The translations under genes were made by a program, and so were the position numbers. A model generated the notes under the pieces. The model worked only from the letters and a program-made list of their open reading frames with translations. It was not told the origin of the DNA and did not search any database. 64,000 nucleotides of DNA from Lentzea flava (GTDB lineage: Bacteria; Actinomycetota; Actinomycetes; Mycobacteriales; Pseudonocardiaceae), in assembly GCF_014648475.1 (NCBI RefSeq), contig NZ_BMRE01000039.1, positions 22,688 to 86,687 of the forward strand. The letters run 5' to 3'. Shown here one piece after another: positions 7,789 through 15,925 of the stretch. Within the stretch, counting starts at the first letter, position 1. Each line of letters opens with the position of its first letter.

Positions 7789-8556
7789 GTGGGTGTCGCA
7801 CAAGCGGAGCGCCTGCTGAAGTCCAGGTGGCGCACCGCCACCATGGCCGCAGGCTGGGCGTTCCCCGCAGACTGGCCGCTCGCCGAGGTCGACGACGTGT
7901 GCGCGGCGATGCTGGAGGACGCCGACCCCGGCGACGCGCTGGTCCGGCTGGGCCGGGCACGCGCGGAGGCGGGAGCGGGCCTGAGCGAGACGCTGCTCGA
8001 CCTGGCCGCGCTGCACGCCGTGCTGACCGACGAGTCGCACATCGTGTCGCCGAACGTCGACGCGCTCCCTTCACGGATGCTGCGCATGACAGCGCTGGGA
8101 TGGGCGGACGTGGTGACGAAGCAGGCCGGCGACTGCGCGGCCGAGGACCCGCTGACCGGGCTGGCGACGGCCGCGTACCTGCGGACCCGGCTGGGCGAGG
8201 TGTACCGGGAGACACCGGTCGCGCCCCTCGACTACGCGCTCGTGCTGTTGCGCCTGGACGTGCACCGCGCCTCCGGCTGGTCACGCGTGGTCGCGATGAC
8301 TCTCGTCTCGGACGCCCTCCGGACCGTTTTCGACGGCGGCGAGACGCTGGCGACGCTCGGCCCGTGCGTGGCCGCGGTCCTGGTGCGCCGCGACGAAACA
8401 CTTGCGCGCAGGATCCCCAACCTGCGCGTTCTCGCCGCGGACCGGCTCGCGGACGACCCGAACGTGCGGCCGGTCGGGCCCGCGAAGGTCTGGACCGAAC
8501 GGTTGCCGGACACGCACACCGAGGCGTGCGCGCTGCTGAGCTCGCTTGGGCGCTGA
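7789..8556 (+). CDS. degenerate GGDEF-like protein
   Basis: A 255-residue soluble protein divergent from the sigma-factor gene. Residues 120-130 read DPLTGLATAAY, the hallmark entry of diguanylate-cyclase (GGDEF) domains, followed by the beta-strand ALVLLRLDV in the metal/nucleotide position. The GGDEF signature itself is replaced by LGPCVAAVLV (about 190-199), so cyclase activity is not expected. Degenerate GGDEF domains can bind c-di-GMP or GTP, or act in protein contacts. The N-terminal 110 residues are helical with no recognised domain. The GTG at 7789 is preceded by a purine-rich site (GGAAGGGAG) about 9 bp upstream. A link to the neighbouring sigma factor is possible but unproved. Confidence 0.65.
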   Translation: MGVAQAERLLKSRWRTATMAAGWAFPADWPLAEVDDVCAAMLEDADPGDALVRLGRARAEAGAGLSETLLDLAALHAVLTDESHIVSPNVDALPSRMLRMTALGWADVVTKQAGDCAAEDPLTGLATAAYLRTRLGEVYRETPVAPLDYALVLLRLDVHRASGWSRVVAMTLVSDALRTVFDGGETLATLGPCVAAVLVRRDETLARRIPNLRVLAADRLADDPNVRPVGPAKVWTERLPDTHTEACALLSSLGR

Positions 8557-8622
8557 TCTCCCCCTGTCCCGCGCCCAGGTCTTCCCCGTCCCCACCGGTT
8601 TGCTTCCCAACGGCCGCAGAAG

Positions 8623-8650
8623 TGTTCTATTGTCTTAGTTCAGTAGAACA
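8623..8650 (+). promoter_or_regulatory. operator/promoter of the GntR-ABC operon
   Basis: TGTTCTA (8623-8629) and its exact complement TAGAACA (8644-8650) are separated by 14 bp. An overlapping shorter dyad ATTGT (8629-8633)/ACAAT (8648-8652) is also present. The site is much more AT-rich than its surroundings, lies just 5' of the Shine-Dalgarno GGGGAG (8655-8660) of the GntR gene, and probably covers the -10 region. YtrA-type GntR regulators normally repress their own ABC operon from such a site. Confidence 0.65.
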
Positions 8651-8665
8651 ATCTGGGGAGCGTGT

Positions 8666-9046
8666 GTGGTCGAGTTCCACGTCGACCGTGGCAGCGGCCT
8701 TCCCGCGTACCTGCAGCTGGGGCAGCAGGTCAGGGAAGCCTTGAGGCTCGGTTGGTTGCAACCGGGCGATCGCCTGCCGACGGTCCGCGATGTCGTCGCG
8801 ACCAGCGGCGTGAACGCGAACACCGTGCTCAAGGCCTACCGCGAGCTGGAGCTCGCGGGCCTCGTCGAAGCCCGTCAGGGCTCCGGCACCTTCGTGAAGG
8901 CGTCTCCGGGGTCCGCCGCCCCCGAGGACTTCGACCCGCTGCGGGCCACGCTCGCCGCCTGGGTCGCGGAGGCACGCTCCGCCGGGTTGGAGGACGAGGA
9001 CATCTACGCGCTGCTGCGCGAGGTGCTGAGTGGGGGAGCGCAATGA
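8666..9046 (+). CDS. GntR family transcriptional regulator, YtrA subfamily
   Basis: A 126-residue regulator with an N-terminal GntR winged helix (LQLGQQVREALRLGWLQPGD, then LPTVRDVVATSGVNANTV and the wing RQGSGTFV) and only about 50 residues after it. The very short C-terminal part is the mark of the YtrA subfamily, which lacks a large ligand-binding domain and regulates adjacent ABC transporter genes. The GTG at 8666 has a GGGGAG ribosome site 5 bp upstream. Its stop overlaps the ABC ATPase start (ATGA), so the three genes form one operon under the 28 bp operator in front. Confidence 0.92.
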   Translation: MVEFHVDRGSGLPAYLQLGQQVREALRLGWLQPGDRLPTVRDVVATSGVNANTVLKAYRELELAGLVEARQGSGTFVKASPGSAAPEDFDPLRATLAAWVAEARSAGLEDEDIYALLREVLSGGAQ

Positions 9047-9837
9047 GCGTGGTCGCGGCCGAAGTGTCGAAGTGGGCGGTGCACGACGTCTCCTTCGAGC
9101 TGCCGCCGGGCAGCGTCACGGCACTCGTGGGAGCCAACGGCTCCGGCAAGTCGACGTTGCTGAACGTGCTGGCCGGTCACCTGCCGCCGGAGTCGGGGCA
9201 CACGTCGATCGCGGGCCGGGTCGCCTACGTGCCGCAGCACAAGCCGATGTACAAGGACTTCAAGGTCGCCGACGTCCTGCAGTTCGGCCGCCGCATGAAC
9301 AAGGTCTGGGACCACGAGCGCGCCGACGGGTGGCTCACCAGGTTCAAGGTGCCGCGCAGACTGCAGGTCGGCGACCTCTCGGGCGGTCAGCGGACGCACG
9401 TGACCCTCGCGCTGGCGCTGGGATCGCGTCCGGACGTCCTCATGCTGGACGAACCGCTGTCCGAACTGGACCCTCTCGCGCGCAGGAAGGTCATGCGGGA
9501 GCTGCTGACCGAGGTCAACGACAACGGCATGACGCTGATCTTCTCCACGCACGTCGTCGCGGAGATCGGTGGCGTCGCGGACAGGTTGCTGCTGCTCGCC
9601 GACGGGCGCCTGATCGTGGACGGCGACACCGACGAGCTGCTGGAAGAGCACGTTCTCTACACGGGTCCACGCGACTCGGAATCCCCTGTGGAAGGACCCG
9701 TGGTGCTGGCGAAGCACAGCAAGACGCAGTCGCAGTACCTCGTGCGTTCCGGCGGCACGCAGATCGCCGAGCCGTGGACCGCGCGGTACGTGACGCTGGA
9801 GGAGCTGGTCGTGGCGCACCTGGAGCGTGCCGCGTGA
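9043..9837 (+). CDS. ABC transporter ATP-binding protein
   Basis: A 264-residue ATPase. Walker A is GANGSGKST at residues 30-38, the Q-loop is YVPQHK (62-67), the signature LSGGQ is at 112-116, Walker B is MLDEP (134-138) and the switch His is in FSTHVV. The start is the ATG at 9043 overlapping the GntR stop; longer in-frame versions run through the regulator gene in another frame. After the ATPase core comes about 60 residues of C-terminal extension of unknown role. With the following membrane protein it forms an ABC-2 type exporter. YtrA-linked exporters often respond to cell-wall-active peptides, but no substrate is indicated here. Confidence 0.93.
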   Translation: MSVVAAEVSKWAVHDVSFELPPGSVTALVGANGSGKSTLLNVLAGHLPPESGHTSIAGRVAYVPQHKPMYKDFKVADVLQFGRRMNKVWDHERADGWLTRFKVPRRLQVGDLSGGQRTHVTLALALGSRPDVLMLDEPLSELDPLARRKVMRELLTEVNDNGMTLIFSTHVVAEIGGVADRLLLLADGRLIVDGDTDELLEEHVLYTGPRDSESPVEGPVVLAKHSKTQSQYLVRSGGTQIAEPWTARYVTLEELVVAHLERAA

Positions 9838-10766
9838 ACGCCTTCGTCTGGCTGACCTGGCGTCAGCACCGGTGGACGATCATCTTCTCCGCGGTTCTCG
9901 TCGTCCTCGCCGCCTACGGGCTGATCTCCGCGGAAGCCAACAAGAACACGGGCATCGACTCGATGCCGATGAGCGGCTTCTACGGGCTCATGGTGCAGCT
10001 GTCGTTCGGTGGCGTGATCGGCGTGTTCTGGGGCGCCCCGCTGATCGCCCGCGAACTGGAGGAGCGCACCTACTTCGTGGCGTGGGGCCAGGACGTGACT
10101 CCCGTGCAGTGGTTGCGCGGCAAGGCGCTCGTGCTCGGCGTCTTGGCCGCAGTCCTCGGCGCCGTCGCCGGGCTCGGCGACGGACGCGTCGGTGTCAACA
10201 AGGCGTGGTCCGCGTTCGAGGGGCACCCCGCCGTGCAGGCGGGCTACGCGCTCTTCGGCCTGGCCCTCGGCGTGTTCATCGGCCTGCTCAGCAGGCACGT
10301 CGTGACCGCGATGGCGGCGACGCTGGTCTTCTACACCCTGTCCCGGACCTTGCTGGCGGTGCTCCTGCGCGACCACTACCTGCCGGCGAGCCGCAGCATT
10401 GCCCGTTGGGACAGCACCCCGGTGGTCCCGCCGGGCGCTCTCGAACTCGGCAACGGTTTCGTCGGCAAGGACCTGAGCCCGATGAGCGTGCCGGAGGCGT
10501 GCGCGAAGCTCGTGAACCCGAACAGCTGCATGCGCAGGTCGGGTGGCGCCGCGGGCACGTACGTCGACTTCCAGCCGGTCGAGCGGATCGAGGCCTTCCG
10601 CTACATCGAGTTCGGGCTGTTCGTGGCGCTCTCCGCCGTGCTGCTCGCGCTGACGTTCCGGCTGCTGCGCCACGGCGGCGGGTGGAAGCCGTCGCGGTCC
10701 CACCGCCGCATCACCTCCGAGACGGAGCCCGCACCCGCGTCGGAGGCCGCGGCCGCACAGGGCTAG
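9834..10766 (+). CDS. ABC-2 type transporter membrane permease
   Basis: A 310-residue membrane protein with about six hydrophobic helices (for example WTIIFSAVLVVLAAYGLI near the start and a last one at about 255-275). It has a loop of roughly 80 residues before the final helix containing Cys in NPNSCMRRS, and a charged C-terminal tail. The GTG at 9834 overlaps the ATPase stop by GTGA, so the two subunits are translationally coupled. It should be the membrane partner of the preceding ATPase. No sequence feature tells the exported substrate. Confidence 0.87.
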   Translation: MNAFVWLTWRQHRWTIIFSAVLVVLAAYGLISAEANKNTGIDSMPMSGFYGLMVQLSFGGVIGVFWGAPLIARELEERTYFVAWGQDVTPVQWLRGKALVLGVLAAVLGAVAGLGDGRVGVNKAWSAFEGHPAVQAGYALFGLALGVFIGLLSRHVVTAMAATLVFYTLSRTLLAVLLRDHYLPASRSIARWDSTPVVPPGALELGNGFVGKDLSPMSVPEACAKLVNPNSCMRRSGGAAGTYVDFQPVERIEAFRYIEFGLFVALSAVLLALTFRLLRHGGGWKPSRSHRRITSETEPAPASEAAAAQG

Positions 10767-10810
10767 CTGCTGGTGAGCGTCACCGAAGCTGCAGGTAGGC
10801 TGCCTGAACC

Positions 10811-11998
10811 GTGGACTCCCGTACCCGTCTCCCCGTCGTCGGAATGATCGGCGGCGGGCAGCTCGCCCGCATGACGCACCAGGCCGCGATCCCGCTCGGC
10901 CAGTCACTTCGCGTGCTCGCCGTCTCCGAGAACGACCCCGCCGCGCTCGTCGCGCGGGACGTGGTGCTCGGCACGCACACCGACCTCGACGCGTTGCGCG
11001 CGTTCGCGAAGGGCTGCGAGGTCGTCACGTTCGACCACGAGCACGTCCCGCAGGAGCACCTGCGGGCGCTGGTCGCGGAGGGCGTGAAGGTGCACCCAGG
11101 TCCGGACGCGCTGCAATACGCGCAGGACAAGCTGAAGATGCGCGTGCGGCTGGCCGAGCTGGGGCTGCCGGTGCCGCCGTTCGCCGAGGTGCACGAGGTC
11201 CGCGACGTGCTCCGCTTCGGTGCCGAGCACGGCTGGCCGTGCGTGCTGAAGGCGGTCCGCGGCGGCTACGACGGGCGCGGTGTGTGGATGCTGAACCAGC
11301 CGCACAGCGCCGAGCTGGTCGTCCCCGAGCTGCTGGAGGCCGGGACGCCGCTGATGGTCGAGCAGTGCGTGCCGATGCGCCGCGAGCTGGCGGCCGTGGT
11401 CGCGCGCTCACCGTTCGGGCAGGGCGCGGCGTGGCCGATCGTCGAGACCGTGCAGTCCGAGGGCATCTGCGTCGAGGTCCTCGCGCCGGCACCTGACCTG
11501 GACGGTGCCGCGGCCCAGGAGCTGGCCCTGAAGGTCGCCGACGCGCTGGGTGTCGTGGGCGTGCTGGCCGTCGAGCTGTTCGAGACCGCGGACGGCGTGG
11601 TCGTGAACGAGCTCGCGATGCGCCCGCACAACTCTGGCCACTGGTCGATCGAGGGCGCCCGCACCTCCCAGTTCGAACAGCACCTCCGCGCCGTCCTCGA
11701 CTACCCGCTGGGCCGCACCGACCTGATGGCACCGGCCGTGGTGATGGCGAACGTGCTGGGCGCCGCCGAACCGCCCGCGATGGGCCCGGACGAGCGCGTG
11801 CACCACCTGTTCGCGCGTTTCCCGGACGCCCACGTGCACCTCTACGGCAAGGAGGAACGGCCGGGCCGCAAAGTCGGTCACGTCACGTTCCTCGGCAACG
11901 ACATGACGTCGGTCCGGGAACGCGCGCGGCTGGCCGCGCACTGGTTGTCCACCGGCGTCTGGTCAGACGGATACGACATTCACGGGAGTGCGGAGTGA
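10811..11998 (+). CDS. purK: 5-(carboxyamino)imidazole ribonucleotide synthase (PurK)
   Basis: A 395-residue ATP-grasp enzyme that carboxylates AIR to N5-CAIR with ATP and bicarbonate in de novo purine synthesis. It opens with the nucleotide-binding loop MIGGGQLARM, has CVLKAVRGGYDGRGVW in the ATP-grasp core and VVNELAMRPHNSGHWSIEGARTSQ-type residues at the Mg/ATP site (E-A-x-R-x-H-N-S-G-H). Length is normal for the family. The start is GTG at 10811; no strong ribosome site is visible. The stop overlaps purE by GTGA, the classical purK-purE arrangement. Confidence 0.95.
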   Translation: MDSRTRLPVVGMIGGGQLARMTHQAAIPLGQSLRVLAVSENDPAALVARDVVLGTHTDLDALRAFAKGCEVVTFDHEHVPQEHLRALVAEGVKVHPGPDALQYAQDKLKMRVRLAELGLPVPPFAEVHEVRDVLRFGAEHGWPCVLKAVRGGYDGRGVWMLNQPHSAELVVPELLEAGTPLMVEQCVPMRRELAAVVARSPFGQGAAWPIVETVQSEGICVEVLAPAPDLDGAAAQELALKVADALGVVGVLAVELFETADGVVVNELAMRPHNSGHWSIEGARTSQFEQHLRAVLDYPLGRTDLMAPAVVMANVLGAAEPPAMGPDERVHHLFARFPDAHVHLYGKEERPGRKVGHVTFLGNDMTSVRERARLAAHWLSTGVWSDGYDIHGSAE

Positions 11999-12483
11999 CT
12001 CAGGTTGGCGTGATCATGGGCAGCGACTCGGACTGGCCGGTGATGAAGGCCGCCACCGAGGCGCTCACCGAGTTCGGCGTCTCGTTCGAGGTGAGCGTCG
12101 TCTCCGCCCACCGCACCCCGCAGCGCATGCTCGACTACGCGACCTCGGCAGCCTCCCGGGGTCTTCGCGTGATCATCGCGGGTGCCGGCGGCGCCGCCCA
12201 CCTCCCCGGCATGGTCGCCTCCGCCACCGTGCTCCCGGTCATCGGCGTCCCCGTGCCGCTCAAGTACCTCGACGGCATGGACTCCCTGCTCTCGATCGTG
12301 CAGATGCCCGCGGGCATCCCGGTGGCGACGGTCTCAGTGGGTGGAGCCCGCAACGCCGGTCTGCTCGCCGTGCGCATCCTGGCCGCGTCGGACCCGGCGC
12401 TGCAGGAGCGCGTGGCCCGCTTCCAGGCGGAACTCGAGCAGCTCGTACTGGACAAGGACGCGGCGCTGCAGAAGTCGCTCTGA
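11995..12483 (+). CDS. purE: 5-(carboxyamino)imidazole ribonucleotide mutase (PurE, class I)
   Basis: A 162-residue protein that converts N5-CAIR to CAIR, the step after PurK. The signature GSDSDWPVM near the start and SAHRTPQRM with the catalytic His identify class I PurE; AGAGGAAHLPGM and GVPVPLKYLDGMDSL complete the conserved set. It starts at GTG 11995 inside the purK stop. The two enzymes work as a pair, so the operon is functionally complete for this step. Confidence 0.96.
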   Translation: MTQVGVIMGSDSDWPVMKAATEALTEFGVSFEVSVVSAHRTPQRMLDYATSAASRGLRVIIAGAGGAAHLPGMVASATVLPVIGVPVPLKYLDGMDSLLSIVQMPAGIPVATVSVGGARNAGLLAVRILAASDPALQERVARFQAELEQLVLDKDAALQKSL

Positions 12484-12561
12484 GTGCTCAACAGCACACC
12501 GGCGCCCCTGGTGAACGGGCGCTAACATCGTGCCGAGTACTCGCTACCCGGAGGTAACAAG

Positions 12562-13725
12562 GTGAACCCGAGCTTCGGCACCTACCAGCTCGCCGAGGAG
12601 CACGAGGCGCTGCGAGAGGCCGTCCGCTCGCTCGCCGAGAAGGAGATCAAGCCGTTCGCGGCCGAGGTCGACGAGAACGAGCGCTTCCCGACGGAGGCCC
12701 ACAACGCCCTCGTGAAGGCGGGCTTCGCGGCCGTCCACGTCCCCGAGTCCTACGACGGCCAGGGCGCCGACTCGGTGGCCACGTGCATCGTCATCGAGGA
12801 AGTGGCCCGCGTCTGCGCCTCGTCGTCGCTGATCCCGGCGGTGAACAAGCTCGGCACCATGCCGATCCTCCTGTCGGCCTCCGAGGAGCTGAAGCAGCTC
12901 GTCATGCCGTCCATCGCCTCCGGCGAGGCCATGGCGTCCTACGCCCTGTCCGAGCGCGAGGCGGGCTCCGACACCGCCTCGATGCGCACGCGCGCCGTCC
13001 TGGACGGCGACCACTGGGTGCTCAACGGCACCAAGTGCTGGATCACCAACGCCGGCGAGTCCACCTGGTACACGGTCATGGCCGTGACCGACCCTCAGGC
13101 GCCGAAGAAGTCCCAGGGCATCTCGGCCTTCGTCGTGCACAAGGACGACCCCGGTTTCTCGGTGGGCCCGAAGGAGCGCAAGCTCGGCATCAAGGGCTCG
13201 CCGACCCGCGAGATCTACTTCGAGAACTGCACCATCCCGGCCAACCGCATCATCGGCGAGCCGGGCACGGGCCTGAAGACCGCCCTGCGGACCCTCGACC
13301 ACACGCGCCCCACCATCGGCGCGCAGGCCGTGGGCATCGCCCAGGGCGCCCTGGAGGCCGCGGTCGCGTACGTCAAGGACCGCAAGCAGTTCGGCAAGTC
13401 CATTTCGGACTTCCAGGGCGTGCAGTTCATGCTCGCCGACATGGCCATGAAGATCGAGGCCGCTCGGCACATGGTCTACGTCGCTGCTGCCAAGGCCGAG
13501 CGCGGCGAGCCGAACATCGGCTTCATCACGGCTGCCGCCAAGTGCTTCGCCTCTGACGTGGCCATGGAGGTCACCACGGATGCGGTGCAGCTGTTCGGTG
13601 GCGCCGGGTACACGCGCGACTTCCCCGTCGAGCGGATGATGCGGGACGCGAAGATCACGCAGATCTACGAGGGCACGAACCAGATCCAGCGCGTCGTGAT
13701 GTCGCGCGCCGTGCTCAACGGCTGA
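12562..13725 (+). CDS. acyl-CoA dehydrogenase
   Basis: A 387-residue FAD-dependent acyl-CoA dehydrogenase. It has the N-terminal helical domain, the middle beta domain with YALSEREAGSD (substrate/FAD contact) and WITNAGES, and the C-terminal domain with RKQFGKSISDFQ, QLFGGAGYTRDFPVERMMRD and the catalytic Glu in IYEGTNQIQ. It catalyses the first oxidation of fatty or branched acyl-CoA; electrons go to ETF. The GTG start has a good GGAGGT site 6 bp upstream (12550-12555). In related actinobacteria an acyl-CoA dehydrogenase commonly follows purE; this is a conserved neighbourhood rather than a shared pathway. Confidence 0.95.
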   Translation: MNPSFGTYQLAEEHEALREAVRSLAEKEIKPFAAEVDENERFPTEAHNALVKAGFAAVHVPESYDGQGADSVATCIVIEEVARVCASSSLIPAVNKLGTMPILLSASEELKQLVMPSIASGEAMASYALSEREAGSDTASMRTRAVLDGDHWVLNGTKCWITNAGESTWYTVMAVTDPQAPKKSQGISAFVVHKDDPGFSVGPKERKLGIKGSPTREIYFENCTIPANRIIGEPGTGLKTALRTLDHTRPTIGAQAVGIAQGALEAAVAYVKDRKQFGKSISDFQGVQFMLADMAMKIEAARHMVYVAAAKAERGEPNIGFITAAAKCFASDVAMEVTTDAVQLFGGAGYTRDFPVERMMRDAKITQIYEGTNQIQRVVMSRAVLNG

Positions 13726-13732
13726 GCTCAGT

Positions 13733-13769
13733 CGCTGGGGAGCCGGCTGTCACTTCCAGCTCCCCAGCG
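13733..13769 (+). terminator. stem-loop terminator after the acyl-CoA dehydrogenase gene
   Basis: Perfect 11 bp inverted repeat CGCTGGGGAGC (13733-13743) / GCTCCCCAGCG (13759-13769) with a 15 nt loop, beginning 7 bp after the stop codon. No T-run follows, as is usual in high-GC actinobacteria. Confidence 0.65.
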
Positions 13770-13825
13770 GGATCGTGCCGTTCTCGTAGGCCCCGCACTA
13801 CAAGCCACGTCGAGTGGCATGACGG

Positions 13826-14191
13826 TCAGGCGGCCACGCACGTGCCGATCGCCTCCCCGATCGCCCCCTTGGCGCCCAGCACGCAGGACGACTCCGGCGT
13901 CAACGACTTGTCGGAGATCTGCTGCGCGAACGCGATCGCCACGTTCATCATCCGCATCGGGCTGCCGCTGTCGACGGCCTCCTTCACCGCCGCCGCACGG
14001 GCTTCCTCCGTGGTGCAGCTGATGTCGGTGCCGAACTTGGCGACGCGCGGCAGCCACAACGCCTTGGTACCGGACGGGCACGGCGTGATCTGCCAGCGGG
14101 TGCCGGGCGCCGCGCTGGCCAGCGGGGCGGAGAGCACCGCGAAGCCGAGCATGAGGGCCAGGGCTGCGAGGAAACCGAGGAAACGTCCCAT
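13826..14191 (-). CDS. small secreted protein of unknown function
   Basis: A 121-residue protein with a clear Sec signal peptide: a short basic start, a long hydrophobic core (FLGFLAALALMLGFAVL) and an A-S-A-A cleavage region at about residue 28. The mature part of about 93 residues has four Cys (in ITPCPSG, DISCTTEE, SSCVLG and GTCVAA), which could make two disulphides outside the cell. I recognise no family. It is monocistronic between the acyl-CoA dehydrogenase terminator and a membrane protein gene. Confidence 0.7.
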   Translation of the reverse strand: MGRFLGFLAALALMLGFAVLSAPLASAAPGTRWQITPCPSGTKALWLPRVAKFGTDISCTTEEARAAAVKEAVDSGSPMRMMNVAIAFAQQISDKSLTPESSCVLGAKGAIGEAIGTCVAA

Positions 14192-14287
14192 GAGGACGAA
14201 CGTAACCAGCCGAAATGCCCCCTACTGGGGGAACCGTGGCCACGGCCGGTTACTACGCTCCGCGCAAGCGTCCGAAGTGGACGAAGC

Positions 14288-15010
14288 TCAGGCCAGGTAG
14301 AGGGCGGTGGGAAGGATGACCAGAGTGGACCCCTCCCACCGCGCCGTGCGGCCGAAGCAGATCGCGGTGATGGACTCGCCGTCCGCGAACGCGCCCGCGG
14401 CGGAGTCCACCACCTGCGAACGCCGCAATGAGAACCTGACGCCGGTGGCGGAGACCGTGATGTCGTTGTCGCCCAGGGTGATCCGGTACGACGCCTTGAT
14501 CTTCACGTAGCCCTGTGCGGATGCGGGGAGTGGTTGCGCGGTCAGGTCGAACTGCTGAAGCTCGCCCTCGGTGGTGAGGTGCCGGAGCACGGCGTCGAGG
14601 GCGCGTGCGGCGTTCGTCTCCGCCTCGAACGTCTCCCGCACGGTTTCGCCGCGGGAGCGCCTGCCGCCCGCCTCGACCAGTGAGCCGGTCAGGCCCAGCG
14701 AGCCCTCGCGGTGGGTGCCGCGTTCCACCTCGCGGATTCGTGCCTCGGCGGCGGCCTGCGGGGTTTGGCCGTACATGTTCATGATCGAGCTCTCGTCGAG
14801 CATCAGGAACGTGCGGATGCGGCCCTGTTCGAGGTCGGCCGGGTCCGGGCGCTGGTGGGTCGTGGCGGTGACGATCGCCAGCTTCGCCGTCTCTACGGCG
14901 GTGGTGCTCCGCGATTCGGCGCGCTTGGCGGCCCGGCGCGACGACCAGGTGACGACGGCGGCGATCGCGAGGGTGATCAGCACCGCCATCAGGAGCAAGA
15001 ACGAATTCAT
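14288..15010 (-). CDS. membrane-anchored protein of unknown function
   Basis: A 240-residue protein with one N-terminal transmembrane helix (about residues 3-22, followed by a basic SSRRAAKRAESR stretch) and a soluble mixed domain of about 190 residues. The ATG at 15010 is chosen because a GGAGGG site lies 9 bp upstream; the longer frame from TTG at 15019 would leave no room for that site. The positive charges after the helix suggest the large domain is cytoplasmic. The C-terminal half contains alternating strands (VKIKASYRITLG, ITVSATGVRFSL). No family is recognised and no operon partner is evident. Confidence 0.65.
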   Translation of the reverse strand: MNSFLLLMAVLITLAIAAVVTWSSRRAAKRAESRSTTAVETAKLAIVTATTHQRPDPADLEQGRIRTFLMLDESSIMNMYGQTPQAAAEARIREVERGTHREGSLGLTGSLVEAGGRRSRGETVRETFEAETNAARALDAVLRHLTTEGELQQFDLTAQPLPASAQGYVKIKASYRITLGDNDITVSATGVRFSLRRSQVVDSAAGAFADGESITAICFGRTARWEGSTLVILPTALYLA

Positions 15011-15084
15011 GAGCAGCAACCCTCCGCGTGACCGTCACGCGGAGCATCACCCGGACGACGGCTCGCATCACTCCGCCGAACGGG

Positions 15085-15564
15085 TCACAGCTCGGCCAGC
15101 ACCTCGCCCAGCCGCTCGTACGAACGACCCGCGCCGTCCGCCATCCCGGTCGCCAGCACGGCGTCCCTGGCTTCCTGCGACACCAGCTTCATCGTCGTGG
15201 TCATCGTCGTCTGCCCGCCGGACTCCACGAACTCCACCGTCGTCACAGCCGGCGGGTTGTCCTCGAAGTGTTCGGTGTTCACGATGCGCGAATACGGCGT
15301 GACCTCGGTGTACTCGCCGTACATCTCGAACGCGCCGGAGCCGTCCGGCATCGCCCAGCCGTACCGCCACTTGCCGCCGACGCGCAGGTCGACCTCGCAG
15401 ATCGGCATCTCCCAGCCGTCGGGGCCGAGCAGCCAGCGACGCAGCAGCGACGGTTCGGTGAACGCCTTCCACACCAGCGAAGCCGGCGCGTCGAACGTGC
15501 GGGACATCGCGATCTCGGTGTCGGACGGGAGGGTCACGGTCGTGCCGAACTTGACGGTGGTCAT
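15085..15564 (-). CDS. SRPBCC (AHSA1-like) domain protein
   Basis: A 159-residue helix-grip protein of the activator of Hsp90 ATPase homologue 1-like (SRPBCC) family. It shows the typical opening ISRTFDAPASLVWKAFTEP-like segment, RRWLLGPDGW, VGGKWRY and the C-terminal GMADGAGRSYERLGEVLAEL helix. These proteins bind hydrophobic ligands in a deep cavity; the ligand is unknown. The ATG at 15564 overlaps the stop of the upstream ArsR gene by 4 bp, and ArsR-SRPBCC pairs of this kind are very common in actinobacteria, so the two are co-transcribed and the SRPBCC protein may sense or bind the inducer. Confidence 0.9.
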   Translation of the reverse strand: MTTVKFGTTVTLPSDTEIAMSRTFDAPASLVWKAFTEPSLLRRWLLGPDGWEMPICEVDLRVGGKWRYGWAMPDGSGAFEMYGEYTEVTPYSRIVNTEHFEDNPPAVTTVEFVESGGQTTMTTTMKLVSQEARDAVLATGMADGAGRSYERLGEVLAEL

Positions 15565-15887
15565 TGCTCTGTCTCCTTCATCTCGGTCAAGAGTGCGTCC
15601 AGGCGTGCGTAGCTCGCATCCCAGAAGCGGCGGTAGTTCTCCGCCCACACGGCGACCTCCTTCAACGGCGTCGCGTCGAGCTGGCAGGGACGCCACTGCG
15701 CCTCCCTGCCACGGGTGATCAGGCCTGCCTTCTCCAGCACGCGCAGGTGTTTGGAGATCGCCGGGCCGCTGATGTCGAACGGCTCGGAGAGCTCCTTCAC
15801 CGTCGCCGGGCCCTCGGTGAGCCGCGCGAGGATCGCCCGGCGGGTCGGGTCCGCCAGTGCGGCGAAGGTGGCGCTCAGCTGATCCAT
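15561..15887 (-). CDS. ArsR family helix-turn-helix regulator
   Basis: A 108-residue ArsR-type regulator: MDQLSATFAALADPTRRAIL opening, VKELSEPFDISGPAISKHLR helix-turn-helix, then the wing ITRGREAQWRP. It has no Cys pair of metal sensors, so it belongs to the subgroup linked to SRPBCC genes rather than to arsenite sensors. I prefer the ATG at 15887 because the longer frame starts at a GTG inside the upstream operator-like palindromes. It probably represses its own operon. Confidence 0.9.
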   Translation of the reverse strand: MDQLSATFAALADPTRRAILARLTEGPATVKELSEPFDISGPAISKHLRVLEKAGLITRGREAQWRPCQLDATPLKEVAVWAENYRRFWDASYARLDALLTEMKETEQ

Positions 15888-15896
15888 CTCGTACCT

Positions 15897-15925
15897 AACC
15901 ACTTGGTTATCTAACCGCTGGGTTA
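15897..15925 (-). promoter_or_regulatory. interlocked palindromes, probable ArsR operator
   Basis: Three overlapping dyads built on one half-site: AACCA-CT-TGGTT (15897-15908), GGTTA-TC-TAACC (15905-15916) and TAACC-GCTG-GGTTA (15912-15925). They sit 10 bp upstream of the chosen ArsR start codon in an AT-rich island. The repeated GGTTA/TAACC half-site suggests cooperative binding by several dimers and autoregulation. Confidence 0.65.

Noticed and set aside
12502..12522. GCGCCC...GGGCGC dyad after purE
   Set aside because: Only 6 bp with a 9 nt loop; such dyads are frequent by chance at this GC content.
14253..15071. Long overlapping minus-strand open frames in the membrane-protein region
   Set aside because: Arg/Pro/Gly-rich composition typical of frame-shifted shadows of the real 14288-15010 gene.
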